This document shows, piece by piece, positions 1-7,816 of a stretch of DNA of 64,000 bases. The DNA lies in NCBI RefSeq assembly GCF_000496735.2, contig NZ_AYLO01000040.1, positions 1 through 64,000 of the forward strand, written 5' to 3'. The notes below the pieces were generated by a model that saw only the letters and a program-made list of their open reading frames with translations, was not told the origin of the DNA and ran no database searches. The translations under genes and the position numbers were made by a program. How positions within the stretch are numbered: the stretch's first letter is position 1; every line of letters begins with the position of its first letter. This DNA comes from Methyloglobulus morosus KoM1. GTDB lineage: Bacteria; Pseudomonadota; Gammaproteobacteria; Methylococcales; Methylomonadaceae.

Positions 1-90
1 CCTTGAGCCTGTCGAAAGGCGGTGTGTGCTTCGACAAGGCTCTCCTGAGCTTAGTCGAAGGGCTCAGCACGAACGGTTCAGGCATTAAAA
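1..90. repeat. Dispersed-type palindromic repeat
   Basis: The stretch carries gtcgaa (11-16), cttcgac (29-35) and its inverted partner gtcgaag (54-60), followed by a gctcagcacgaacgg-like tail. It resembles the intergenic repeat with cttcgacaggctcag and gaacgg cores seen in many proteobacterial genomes. No second copy was seen in this window, so the dispersed nature is inferred from memory of the motif. It is cut by the window edge and may be longer. Confidence 0.5.
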
Positions 91-647
91 GGCCGAATCT
101 ATAAGAATCCTTTGGGCAGGGTTCAATGCTTGAATATCCTCCACACACAGTGGCAGATATTTCCTCAATAACGCATTTCGCTAAAACGCCCTTATTCAAC
201 CGGCAAGCCCACCTCAAAAAGTGTGCCATATCACCTACCCGTTGCGGCATATTCGGCACTTTTCCCTGGAAGCCCCAACTGGCGCGGGTTTCAGGGGGTC
301 AAAAAAATTATGCAATTGGGGCATATTCTACACATTTTGCTTAATGTGAAGAAAATGGCGATTTTTTAAGGTGTTTTACGGTCGTTTACTTTAAAAAACC
401 TGTTTTAGAAAACCGCAATATTTCGTTATGCACACGCAGCTATTTAGATAAATAGCAATATATAATCAAATGCTTATATCGATATACTGGAATTTTTGAA
501 GCTCCTCCTCTCACAAATAAAAATCGCCACAAAAGCCCGTATAAATGGCATGAAAAGTGCCTTAACTACGCCGTGACACCTTCGGCTGCCACGTTATAAA
601 TGCATTGCTTTTTACAACAAGACCTATGTCCGAGGAGGACTTCAATA
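91..647. other. Intergenic region upstream of the secreted-protein cluster
   Basis: No convincing gene lies here; a 72-codon open frame at 126-344 has neither a ribosome binding site nor a recognisable product. The right half is AT-rich and probably holds the promoter for the gene at 648. It also holds an 18-bp perfect palindrome at 439-456, listed separately. Confidence 0.5.
439..456. promoter_or_regulatory. 18-bp palindrome, possible operator
   Basis: Arms gctattt (439-445) and aaatagc (450-456) flank a 4-base centre in an AT-rich stretch about 190 bp upstream of the first gene. The size and symmetry suit a dimeric repressor site, but no regulator gene is adjacent, so this is inference. 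Confidence 0.3.
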
Positions 648-1631
648 ATGAAACACACAAAACTAACACTTTGCGCACTTGCGGTAATGTTTGCTGCTGG
701 TCAAGCCTTTGCCCACACGGGTGTACGCGACCAGGTAACCGTAACTGCTACGGCGGGTGCCAACAGTTACAACGGTTTTACCATTACCCACGGTTGTGGT
801 GGCGACAGCGGCGATGCGTATCCAGTTTTAGGTCAATCGGCTGTATTCCCTACGGGTGATCGGGTTGTTTGGCGCGATGCGGCAGGGACTGTTCTCGGAG
901 AAGGCGGTGGTGCAGGAGTCTTCCCGACAATTGTACAAGTACCAGATTTTGACGCTAACGGAAACCCAATCCTAGATGCTAATGGTAACCCGGTAACACA
1001 TCCAGAAGATAAAGGCCTTAACTTAGGCGTAAACGGCTATGGCAGCGTTTCTTCAGCGTTTACTACAGCACAAGAAATTATTGACCCAAATGCGTTAAGC
1101 CCAGGTGTAGTAGAGGGTTTATTCTGGAAAGACGGCGCAATGGAGCCTAAGCTGAACACCATTACGCCATTCAAAGTGGCCGTAACTAAAATCATTGATC
1201 CCTCCGTAAAGCAAGTTAATATCCGTATCGGCGTAATCAATTATTGCGACCTTGAGAAAAATGCGGCGAATGATGCTAGAGGCCCCTATAAACAACCTAA
1301 AGATGCGTTTGAACGCAAGATTCCGCTGTTGGCATCTTCTGCTGCGCCTGACCAAATCAACGTCAATGGTGCGCCCGTATACGTTTCATTGCCTGCAGGC
1401 AACGGCGACAACAACCGCCAAGACTGGTGGTTTGCGGCACCTTACGGCGGTAGTGCGTTATATAACGACCCAGAGCTTATCCAACCAACTTACTGGACAA
1501 CTTTGACGGTTATCAATTCATCTGCCACGGGCTCAAGAGTGGTATCTGTTGAGCCGACTGGTGCGGCGTTTGACGCCATCTTGACTGGCCCAAACACCCG
1601 TCCGTTTACCAAAGGCAATTCAAATCTGTAA
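648..1631 (+). CDS. Secreted protein with predicted N-terminal His (YcnI/DUF1775-like?)
   Basis: A 327-residue exported protein of unknown function. The start at 648 is chosen over an upstream in-frame ATG at 600 because aggagg sits at the right distance. Residues 1-22 form a signal peptide ending AFA, so the mature protein should begin with His23 (HTGVRD). Residues 48-50 are HGC, followed by GGDSGD. An N-terminal His after cleavage together with an HGC motif recalls the copper-binding DUF1775 (YcnI) family, but the rest does not obviously align and I would not assign it firmly. A DANGNP hexamer occurs twice (102-107 and 110-115). It heads the rightward secreted-protein series and a terminator-like hairpin follows it. 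If copper binding is wrong, it is simply a lineage-specific secreted protein. Confidence 0.75.
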   Translation: MKHTKLTLCALAVMFAAGQAFAHTGVRDQVTVTATAGANSYNGFTITHGCGGDSGDAYPVLGQSAVFPTGDRVVWRDAAGTVLGEGGGAGVFPTIVQVPDFDANGNPILDANGNPVTHPEDKGLNLGVNGYGSVSSAFTTAQEIIDPNALSPGVVEGLFWKDGAMEPKLNTITPFKVAVTKIIDPSVKQVNIRIGVINYCDLEKNAANDARGPYKQPKDAFERKIPLLASSAAPDQINVNGAPVYVSLPAGNGDNNRQDWWFAAPYGGSALYNDPELIQPTYWTTLTVINSSATGSRVVSVEPTGAAFDAILTGPNTRPFTKGNSNL

Positions 1632-1700
1632 GCCATCAGGGCTGATTTTTGTTGGTTAAGCGCAAACAAACCGCCTCAACCAACAGACCAATCCTTTCCA

Positions 1701-1741
1701 TCCAGGGTGTTCCGTGCAATGCGGAACGCCTTGGATTTTTG
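1701..1741 (+). terminator. Rho-independent terminator
   Basis: An approximately 14-bp imperfect stem (1701-1714 with 1722-1735, including G-U pairs) and a 7-base loop are followed by five T residues. It lies about 70 bp after the stop of the gene at 648. Confidence 0.7.
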
Positions 1742-1853
1742 CGTTTATAGCGCACTTCGGCACCAAGGCTGGAGCCGATAACTGGCCTTACGTTAACGTT
1801 TCGATAAGTGCCAGGTAAATCGGGTATGGCGGAGATTGTTTTCGTTTGCCCAT

Positions 1854-1913
1854 GCCGTTGGTTTGGGGATGAAACCACGGCTTTTTTATAACAATCCGTT
1901 AGACGACTAACGG
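1854..1913 (+). promoter_or_regulatory. Leader with terminator-like hairpin plus second hairpin before the gene at 1929
   Basis: A stem 1854-1864 / 1871-1881 with one bulged base is followed by six T residues (1882-1887), which is a terminator architecture. A second perfect 7-bp stem follows (ccgttag 1896-1902, ctaacgg 1907-1913) and abuts the gagga ribosome binding site. A terminator only 40 bp before a start codon could be the end of an upstream transcript or a transcription-attenuation leader; the sequence does not decide between them. Confidence 0.45.
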
Positions 1914-1928
1914 CATGAGGAAATAACG

Positions 1929-2357
1929 ATGAAAAAATTAAAAACATTAATGGCTGCCAGTTTGGTCGCGGCAGCAGGTTTTTCCGGCGCAGCATCAGCC
2001 CACGACTATTTAGGTACCTTGGGGACAGCGGCGGCGGCAAAAGACATTTGGTATTTTACCTGTCTAAACCCAAACACGGCTAAAGTCCAGCTTCAAGTTA
2101 AGCGTCAGGCGGGTACGCCCTGTGTTAAGGCTGCACTATCTTCGCCCGCTTTATCTGCAACCAGTTGCAGTACCACCACCTTTACCACGCTTCAACAAGT
2201 GGCAACCGGTTCCGGAAACAAAGTATTTATAGTGAGCAAAAATCCGGCTATAGCGGGTACTCTAAGCTATACCGTCCGGGCGCATTGTATTGACAACACG
2301 GGTGTCCATAACCCAGCCGATCAAACAACGCCACAAACTTATTTGCAAAATCAATAA
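1929..2357 (+). CDS. Small secreted protein with predicted N-terminal His
   Basis: A 142-residue exported protein, not recognised by name. A gagga ribosome binding site precedes the ATG. The signal peptide ends ASA at residue 24, so the mature protein should start with His25 (HDYLGTLG). The mature part reads like one beta-sandwich domain with four cysteines spread from the middle onward. Its layout (aromatic/GxLG start, AA-DI, a Cys, then a repeated hydrophobic strand pattern and a final C-[IL]-D) matches residues 163-265 of the CX3CH protein at 6767, so the two share a domain. A free N-terminal His could act as half of a copper-binding His brace, but a second ligand is not obvious. Likely an extracytoplasmic metal-related protein; function unknown. 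Confidence 0.75.
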   Translation: MKKLKTLMAASLVAAAGFSGAASAHDYLGTLGTAAAAKDIWYFTCLNPNTAKVQLQVKRQAGTPCVKAALSSPALSATSCSTTTFTTLQQVATGSGNKVFIVSKNPAIAGTLSYTVRAHCIDNTGVHNPADQTTPQTYLQNQ

Positions 2358-2381
2358 GTCAATGTTGGTTTGATGTGCCAT

Positions 2382-2412
2382 GGCAGCGCCGGCGTTAAGT
2401 GTCGGTGCTGTC
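2382..2412. other. Stem-loop in the intergenic region
   Basis: A 10-bp stem with G-U pairs (2382-2391 with 2403-2412) sits between the genes at 1929 and 2507. It lacks a T-run, so a processing or stability role is as likely as termination. Confidence 0.35.
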
Positions 2413-2506
2413 AAGGACGTTTTGAAAATGTTGAACACACAGGTATCACAAATACGAACAACGCTGAGTTATCAACCGGAATTACTTATTTAACCATGTG
2501 AAAACC

Positions 2507-3133
2507 ATGAAATTTGACGACCAAAACAAGCGTTCGCTAATCAGTTTAATAATTGTTTCAACTGTAACTTCAGTTGTAACGACAGTGCTATTATTTGCTT
2601 GGATTTTGCCAAACTTTTTCCACAGTGACCCGGTTGGTTGGGGTGCAAATCTCGGTATCAAAGACGCATCGGCGCAAATAGAGCCAAAAGCAGTAAGCTA
2701 TGAGCTTACATCGACAGCTCAAGCTGCGGATCACGTTGCAGCGCAAGCTAAGCCAACCCCACCTTTTGCTGTTACGCCAGCCGAAGATCCCTTGGCAGAA
2801 CGCCAGGATACCGTTGCCTTAACCATCCCGCCCAAGCAAAGCCTGGATTATAGGCTGACAATGGAGCGGGATTACGACCTGGATTACACCTGGACGGCGA
2901 ATGGCAAAACCATTTACGCCGAACTACGCGGCGAAGCCACAGACAGCAAAACGCCCAGCCTTACCTTCGCCAAATTGACCAGCACCAGCGGCAAAGGCTT
3001 TTTTATTATCCCGTTCAATGGCCAATTTGGCTGGCATTGGCAGAATAAATCCGACCAGCTTGTGACGATACGCTTGACCACCAAAGGTACATATCAAGTG
3101 ATCGGGCAGGTTTACGCACCCGCACCAACGTAG
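2507..3133 (+). CDS. Single-pass membrane-anchored periplasmic protein
   Basis: About 208 residues. A hydrophobic segment close to the N-terminus (ISLIIVSTVTSVV region to LLFAWILP) is an uncleaved membrane anchor. The remainder should be periplasmic: a low-complexity Ala/Pro/Gln linker and then a compact domain with YRLTMERDYDLDYTW and FFIIPFNGQFGWHW segments. The start is uncertain: a GTG lies three codons earlier at 2498 and neither has a strong ribosome binding site. It resembles proteins loosely labelled transmembrane anchor protein; no enzymatic motif is visible. Its position between the His-first proteins and the DUF4266/DUF3570 pair suggests the same envelope process. Confidence 0.7.
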   Translation: MKFDDQNKRSLISLIIVSTVTSVVTTVLLFAWILPNFFHSDPVGWGANLGIKDASAQIEPKAVSYELTSTAQAADHVAAQAKPTPPFAVTPAEDPLAERQDTVALTIPPKQSLDYRLTMERDYDLDYTWTANGKTIYAELRGEATDSKTPSLTFAKLTSTSGKGFFIIPFNGQFGWHWQNKSDQLVTIRLTTKGTYQVIGQVYAPAPT

Positions 3134-3236
3134 CATCAGCGCAATGCCAATGCGCCACTAAAACCGCAAACCACACTTTGTAAAAACAACAGGCCAAGGA
3201 AAGGCCATTAAAAAAGAAACAAGAGGTAAAACACGC

Positions 3237-3461
3237 ATGATGATAACAAAACTGACAGCATTAATGCTGTTGCTGATGATGGCGGCAACACTCCCTGCCT
3301 GTTCCACGGTACAACCCTGGGAGCGCGGCAATCTTGCAAAACCACAAATGGCTTTAGACCCACATCCGCTACAAAGCAGCTTAAGGGCGCATAACTATGG
3401 CAGCCGCGAGGCGGCGGCAGGCGGCAATGCGGGACAAGGAGGTGGTTGTGGCTGTTATTAA
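3237..3461 (+). CDS. DUF4266 lipoprotein
   Basis: A 74-residue lipoprotein. The lipobox LPAC places the lipidated Cys at residue 22. The short mature chain has the DUF4266 features WERG, LAKP-M and the glycine/cysteine-rich C-terminus ending GGGCGCY. It may begin at the second ATG (3240). DUF4266 proteins characteristically neighbour DUF3570 outer-membrane proteins, and here its last 14 bp overlap the next gene, whose ribosome binding site lies inside this coding sequence, so the two are translationally coupled. The role is unknown; the cysteine pair at the tail could bind a metal or anchor a thiol, which is inference. Confidence 0.85.
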   Translation: MMITKLTALMLLLMMAATLPACSTVQPWERGNLAKPQMALDPHPLQSSLRAHNYGSREAAAGGNAGQGGGCGCY

Positions 3462-6144
3462 TAAAAACGATAAGGTTTCATCATTAAAAGCGTTAACCGC
3501 GACAGCCTTGTCGTTGCCTGGGATATTGTCGCCAATTGCCCATGCCGCCGACGGTGACGAGGTGGATTTTCAATACAGCCATTACCAGGAAGGGAAAAGG
3601 GATATATCGGTTTCTGAAGTCGATGGATCATCTTCTGGGATTTCTGGTACTAAAAGTTTCAACCCCATCGAAGTGGATAGTCTGCATGGCAGCGCACGGG
3701 TCAGTTTGACGGATCGGGTGAAGTTTGCCTTTAATTACCTGCAAGATACCTGGGGCGGTGCAACGCCTATGGCAACCGTGCCTTACTTGGCATCGGGAAA
3801 TCGTGCCATCAAAAACACAGCCGATGCGTTAACAGGTGCCTCGCCTTATGCGATCGCAGGGGCTGGTTTAAAAAATTTGTTTTTGGGTTCACGCTCAAAT
3901 CGGCTGTTTCAAACCGACCGGGTTGACCCCAACACCGGCCTGCCTGTGTTCAAAAATGACACCAGGCTGACCCATGTGCTGGCGACAGCTTCGCCGGAAA
4001 CCCGTAAGCAAGGGGACTTCAAGCTGAGTTATGACTGGGACAATGCCGCCGTCAGTGTCGGCGGCGGTATTTCCATAGAAGATGACTACGATTCCCGTTT
4101 TGGCAATATCGGCGGACGTTTTGATTTTAACCAAAAACAAACGACCTTAAATGTTGATTTAAGTTATACCAATAGCTACACCCATGCCACGCTAGACCAT
4201 GATGACTATACGAAGAAAAGTCTTCTGCCATCGCGACAATTAACTGAAATCGTAGGTGAAAGTGGAACAACCATTGAAAAGACAATCATTCATGGCACTC
4301 GCCAGGACTGGGCGACTCATTTTGGCCTGACTCAGGTTGTCAACAAGGATGTCTTGCTGGGCGCGGATTTTAGCTATACCCGCAGCACTGGCTACCAAAG
4401 CAACCCTTATAAAGGCGTGGCGATAGCCTTTGTCGATAACAACCCGGATTCCAATACCTACGGCGATTTGCCGCCAGGCGTATTTCCCACTCAAATCGCG
4501 ATGTTTACCGAGCAGCGGCCAGACGTACGCAACCAATATGCTGTGGGTGGGCGTTATGTGCAATATATTAATGCACTCGATGCCGCATTGCATTTTGACT
4601 ACCGCTTTTCGGCGGATGATTGGGGTATTCAGGCGCATACGTTTGAAGGGGATTGGGTGCAGCCCTTGGGCAGCGGCTGGACGGTTACGCCACGTATCCG
4701 TTATTACTCGCAAGATGCGGCTGATTTTTATGCGCCTTTCCTTATTTCGCAACAGCGTTACACATTAGATAGGTTGGTTGACCCGAACAAACTACCCGCC
4801 CATTATTCCAGCGACCAACGCTTGTCCGGCTTTGGCACCCTAAGTGGCGGGTTGACGGTAACGAAACAGTTTGCCAAAGGGCTTGCCCTGGAAACCGGCT
4901 TTGAGTATTACACCCATCAAGGTGGTTTAAAGCTGGGCGGCGGCGGTGAGTCCGCCTATGCCGATTTTGATTATTGGGTAGCCAATGCCGCGTTAAAGGT
5001 CAACCTGAGTGCCTTGGGCAATAGTGGAGCCGGTCATGCCAGTCACGACGGTCATGCGGGGCATCAGCACGGCGCACACGAACCCGCTGGCGTTATGTTT
5101 GCCCATACGCTACCGAAAGCGGGCGACTTTATGGTCGGCTATCGTTACATGTGGAATAGCCAGGGCGGTGACATGCTCAATGGCACCAGTCCGGTGAGTG
5201 ATCAAGCCGTTGTCGACAGGGGATGTACTGAGACCGATACGTTAGGCTGCTTTTTAACGCCGGAGTCCATGTCGATGAGTATGCACATGCTGGATTTGAT
5301 GTACGCGCCTACGGATTGGTTGACCTTGATGTTGATGCCGCAATTTGTGGATATGCAAATGGGTATGCGGGGGCTGGATGGCGCCCAGAGTATTGATATC
5401 ATACCGAACAATTTAGGGCATCATATAACTCACCATATACAAAATCCCCATGAAACGGGCGGCATCGGTGATTTGGGGATGTATGCCCTGGTTAAACTTT
5501 TTGATAACGGGTTGCACCATGTCCATGCGACCGCTGGCTTAAGCGCACCCACAGGCGATGTCGACCTGCAAATCCGCAGGGCTCATGCTAACGATGGTGG
5601 CTATCATGATTACGGTATGCAACTCGGCAGCGGCACCTGGGATTTCAAGCCCAGCCTGACCTACACCGGACAGGTGGATAAGTTCTCTTGGGGCGCACAA
5701 GCCAATGGTATTGTGCGGATGGAAGGCAAAAACAAGTCCGGCTATCGCTTGGGCGATATGTTCCAGGGTATGGCCTGGGGCGGCTATAACCTAACCAACT
5801 GGTTGACGGCGACAGTACGCGGTGTCTATACCGTGCAAGGTTCGATCAAGGGCCAATATAACGGCTCGTCAGTAGGCCAATTTTTTAATCCCAATAACCC
5901 AAAAGAAGAAACTGGTTTTATTAGAGTAAATTCCCAACTTAGATTCGGCCCACAAGACTACCCCAGCAATTATGGCGGTCGGTTTTGGGATGTCGGCTTT
6001 GGCTTAAGCGCTGTTGTGCCATCTGGCGATTTGGCCGGCAACCGTTTCAGTGTGGAATGGCTGCAACCCGTTTATACCGATTTCAACGGCTACCAACTGG
6101 ATCGTGATGGTGCGTTGTCAGCAACCTGGGGTGTGGCTTTCTAA
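3448..6144 (+). CDS. DUF3570 outer-membrane protein with His/Met-rich C-terminal barrel half
   Basis: An 898-residue exported protein starting at GTG 3448, five bases after aaggagg. The signal peptide ends AHA near residue 33. Residues ~36-520 match DUF3570 in style (beta-strand-rich, outer-membrane). Two stretches resemble the ApbE flavinylation consensus D-x-x-S/T-G-A-T/S: DTWGGAT (100-106, with Gly at position four) and DALTGAS (126-132). A linker at 530-544 is His-rich. Residues ~550-898 form a second transporter-like beta domain with a Met-rich stretch (606-640, ten or more Met), HHITHH (658-663) and further His. DUF3570 proteins I know of are roughly half this length, so this appears to be a fusion with a normally separate outer-membrane protein. 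Start overlap with the DUF4266 gene and an apbE 2.7 kb downstream suggest a redox/metal role at the cell surface; that is inference. Confidence 0.8.
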   Translation: MAVINKNDKVSSLKALTATALSLPGILSPIAHAADGDEVDFQYSHYQEGKRDISVSEVDGSSSGISGTKSFNPIEVDSLHGSARVSLTDRVKFAFNYLQDTWGGATPMATVPYLASGNRAIKNTADALTGASPYAIAGAGLKNLFLGSRSNRLFQTDRVDPNTGLPVFKNDTRLTHVLATASPETRKQGDFKLSYDWDNAAVSVGGGISIEDDYDSRFGNIGGRFDFNQKQTTLNVDLSYTNSYTHATLDHDDYTKKSLLPSRQLTEIVGESGTTIEKTIIHGTRQDWATHFGLTQVVNKDVLLGADFSYTRSTGYQSNPYKGVAIAFVDNNPDSNTYGDLPPGVFPTQIAMFTEQRPDVRNQYAVGGRYVQYINALDAALHFDYRFSADDWGIQAHTFEGDWVQPLGSGWTVTPRIRYYSQDAADFYAPFLISQQRYTLDRLVDPNKLPAHYSSDQRLSGFGTLSGGLTVTKQFAKGLALETGFEYYTHQGGLKLGGGGESAYADFDYWVANAALKVNLSALGNSGAGHASHDGHAGHQHGAHEPAGVMFAHTLPKAGDFMVGYRYMWNSQGGDMLNGTSPVSDQAVVDRGCTETDTLGCFLTPESMSMSMHMLDLMYAPTDWLTLMLMPQFVDMQMGMRGLDGAQSIDIIPNNLGHHITHHIQNPHETGGIGDLGMYALVKLFDNGLHHVHATAGLSAPTGDVDLQIRRAHANDGGYHDYGMQLGSGTWDFKPSLTYTGQVDKFSWGAQANGIVRMEGKNKSGYRLGDMFQGMAWGGYNLTNWLTATVRGVYTVQGSIKGQYNGSSVGQFFNPNNPKEETGFIRVNSQLRFGPQDYPSNYGGRFWDVGFGLSAVVPSGDLAGNRFSVEWLQPVYTDFNGYQLDRDGALSATWGVAF

Positions 6145-6193
6145 GAGAGCCGAATCCTATCGTTTGAATAGCAATGAATGTTGAGGTTAAGCA

Positions 6194-6598
6194 ATGAACA
6201 GCATATTTCCAACTTACCGTTTCGCAAGCGTGCTTGGTCTGTTGCTCGCGTTGATAGGCGTTAGTTTAACAGCGTACGCGCAGGGGGCAGACCCAGTGCA
6301 GCAATTAGTAAAAGCCAAAGGGGTGCAAAAAGCCTTGCCATTTTCTTCGCTGTTTCAGGGGCGCGGGGACGGTGTGACGACCTGCCCGGTCACTGGCGAA
6401 AAGATCACGAACAAAAAATTCAAGGCCGATATTTTAGGCCGTACGGTCTTGTTTTGTTGTCACGGCTGCCTGAAAGCGGCCAAGCAAACCCCTGGGAAAT
6501 TTATCAAGGCGACAGTGGCAGAACAGCAAAGCGCCGTTAAGTCTTTCCTTGCACGGGCAACGCAGGCAGCCGATGAAGCAGAGTTTTGTAATGAGTGA
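6194..6598 (+). CDS. Secreted YHS/TRASH-like metal-binding protein
   Basis: A 134-residue exported protein. The signal peptide runs to about residue 29 (AYA). The core carries CPVTGEKI (Cys64) and FCCHGCL (Cys88, Cys89, Cys92), a YHS/TRASH-like treble-clef arrangement used by metal-handling proteins. The C-terminal third is charged and probably helical. A tgagg ribosome binding site precedes the ATG, 49 bp after the DUF3570 stop, so it is probably co-transcribed. Metal identity cannot be read from sequence; copper is plausible given the Met/His-rich neighbour. Confidence 0.75.
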   Translation: MNSIFPTYRFASVLGLLLALIGVSLTAYAQGADPVQQLVKAKGVQKALPFSSLFQGRGDGVTTCPVTGEKITNKKFKADILGRTVLFCCHGCLKAAKQTPGKFIKATVAEQQSAVKSFLARATQAADEAEFCNE

Positions 6599-6655
6599 TG
6601 ATGGTATTTATTCCTGGCATGGTCAGGTTCAGGCCTGTTGCAATAACCGAGTCAA

Positions 6656-6703
6656 GTAGGGTGCATTCCATACACCGTATTTGGTGCGTAAAACGCACCC
6701 TAC
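6656..6703. repeat. 48-bp inverted-repeat element
   Basis: Perfect 9-bp arms gtagggtgc (6656-6664) and gcaccctac (6695-6703) enclose a further ggtgcgt/acgc pairing. The sequence resembles intergenic gtagggtgcg...cgcaccctac repeats common in bacterial genomes. It lies between two genes of the secreted series and could also slow or end transcription, though no T-run follows. Confidence 0.5.
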
Positions 6704-6766
6704 ATTCTAAAAACAACGCATAAGCTGCATGGCCTATGCACTTATAAATCAGAGGGGATAGTTAAA

Positions 6767-7612
6767 ATGTACCACGCAACAAAATTACCTATAGTCATCA
6801 AAACTATAGTGTTATTAACGGGTTTGCTTGCTGCAACAGAAGCTATGGCTGCTACGCCCTTATTTGATAGTAATTGCGCCACTGGTTGCCACGGTGATGG
6901 TAATACTGGAACCAATGTTGAGGGTGTCATTACTCCTCCCGTGCAGGATCGCTCACTTACTGGCATTAGAAATTCCATTATAACTGAGCCTTTGCCTGTG
7001 CCGGAACACTTTGCTACAAGGTTAATTTATGATTTTGGGGGGTATACAGACCAATTCTTTGTTGACATTGTTGCTGAACTTAACCCGCCTTCAGGTTGCA
7101 TACCTCCGCAGGAATTGGTCAATGGCATTTGCACGATACCGACAACACCAAGTTGTACCGCACCCCTAGTTTTAGTCAATGGCATTTGCGCCACCCCACC
7201 ACCACCAGAGTGTGATGACAGCGCCAATACGGCACTTTGTGTCAACCAACTGCACCAATTTGGCAGCTTGGGCAGCGCGGAAACGGCTGCTGACATCTAT
7301 AAGGCCATCTGCGCTAAACCGGCAGTGGCTATCCGTGCGACCATATCAGGGTTGACTGCGGACACTATGGTGAGTGTCCAGGTATCCAAAGGCGGAGTTT
7401 CTACGCCCGTCATCGTGGATGCCACCCCTGGTGACGGTATTGTCAGCGGCAGGCCGGCCCAATTAGCCAAAGGCCCTGGCGTTTATAAGGTAAAGATCAA
7501 TAAATATAACGCGAATGTGCCTGGCATCGTACAGTACGATGCCGCAATAAGCTGCCTGGATAAGAGAAGTAGGCGGGTAGGTGCCAATGTTGTCATCATG
7601 AGGAACCAGTAG
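6767..7612 (+). CDS. Secreted protein with CX3CH heme-like motif and beta-sandwich domain
   Basis: 281 residues with a gagggga ribosome binding site. The signal peptide ends near residue 29. Residues 31-106 look like a small mono-heme cytochrome c, but the motif is C37-A-T-G-C41-H42, one residue longer than CXXCH, and no Met follows within the domain to act as sixth ligand. Residues 111-148 are a Cys/Pro linker with two repeats of the pattern C-x-x-P-x-x-LVNGIC. Residues 163-265 match the domain of the secreted protein at 1929. Thus it looks like an electron-transfer or heme-binding head tethered to the domain found alone upstream. The heme could be covalently held with altered geometry, or the motif may be degenerate; both remain open. 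The upstream AT-rich leader and the repeat at 6656 suggest its own promoter. Confidence 0.7.
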   Translation: MYHATKLPIVIKTIVLLTGLLAATEAMAATPLFDSNCATGCHGDGNTGTNVEGVITPPVQDRSLTGIRNSIITEPLPVPEHFATRLIYDFGGYTDQFFVDIVAELNPPSGCIPPQELVNGICTIPTTPSCTAPLVLVNGICATPPPPECDDSANTALCVNQLHQFGSLGSAETAADIYKAICAKPAVAIRATISGLTADTMVSVQVSKGGVSTPVIVDATPGDGIVSGRPAQLAKGPGVYKVKINKYNANVPGIVQYDAAISCLDKRSRRVGANVVIMRNQ

Positions 7613-7751
7613 CACCGAACGGGCCATTACGATTGGCATTGGGAACAACTTGTCAGGCACTAAAACGGAGCGGCTTTTGTTAAGGCAGTGGTGAGATATT
7701 TTATGCTGTTGCATCCGGTTGTCATCCTGCCAAAGCAATATACCTCTGGCC

Positions 7752-7784
7752 TACGGCGATGAGGATTTGTCGCCGTATTTTTTT
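7752..7784 (+). terminator. Rho-independent terminator
   Basis: A perfect 8-bp stem (tacggcga 7752-7759, tcgccgta 7770-7777) is followed by seven T residues. It closes the transcript of the CX3CH protein gene. Confidence 0.85.
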
Positions 7785-7816
7785 GTTATATAAGTCGCCA
7801 ACTATTTTATAAGCCC

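Noticed and set aside
126-344. 72-codon open frame at the left end
   Set aside because: No ribosome binding site, signal or family resemblance, and it lies in a repeat-bearing intergenic region.
31-6703. CRISPR array
   Set aside because: The repeats at both ends are single palindromes without regularly spaced copies; no array was seen anywhere in the window.
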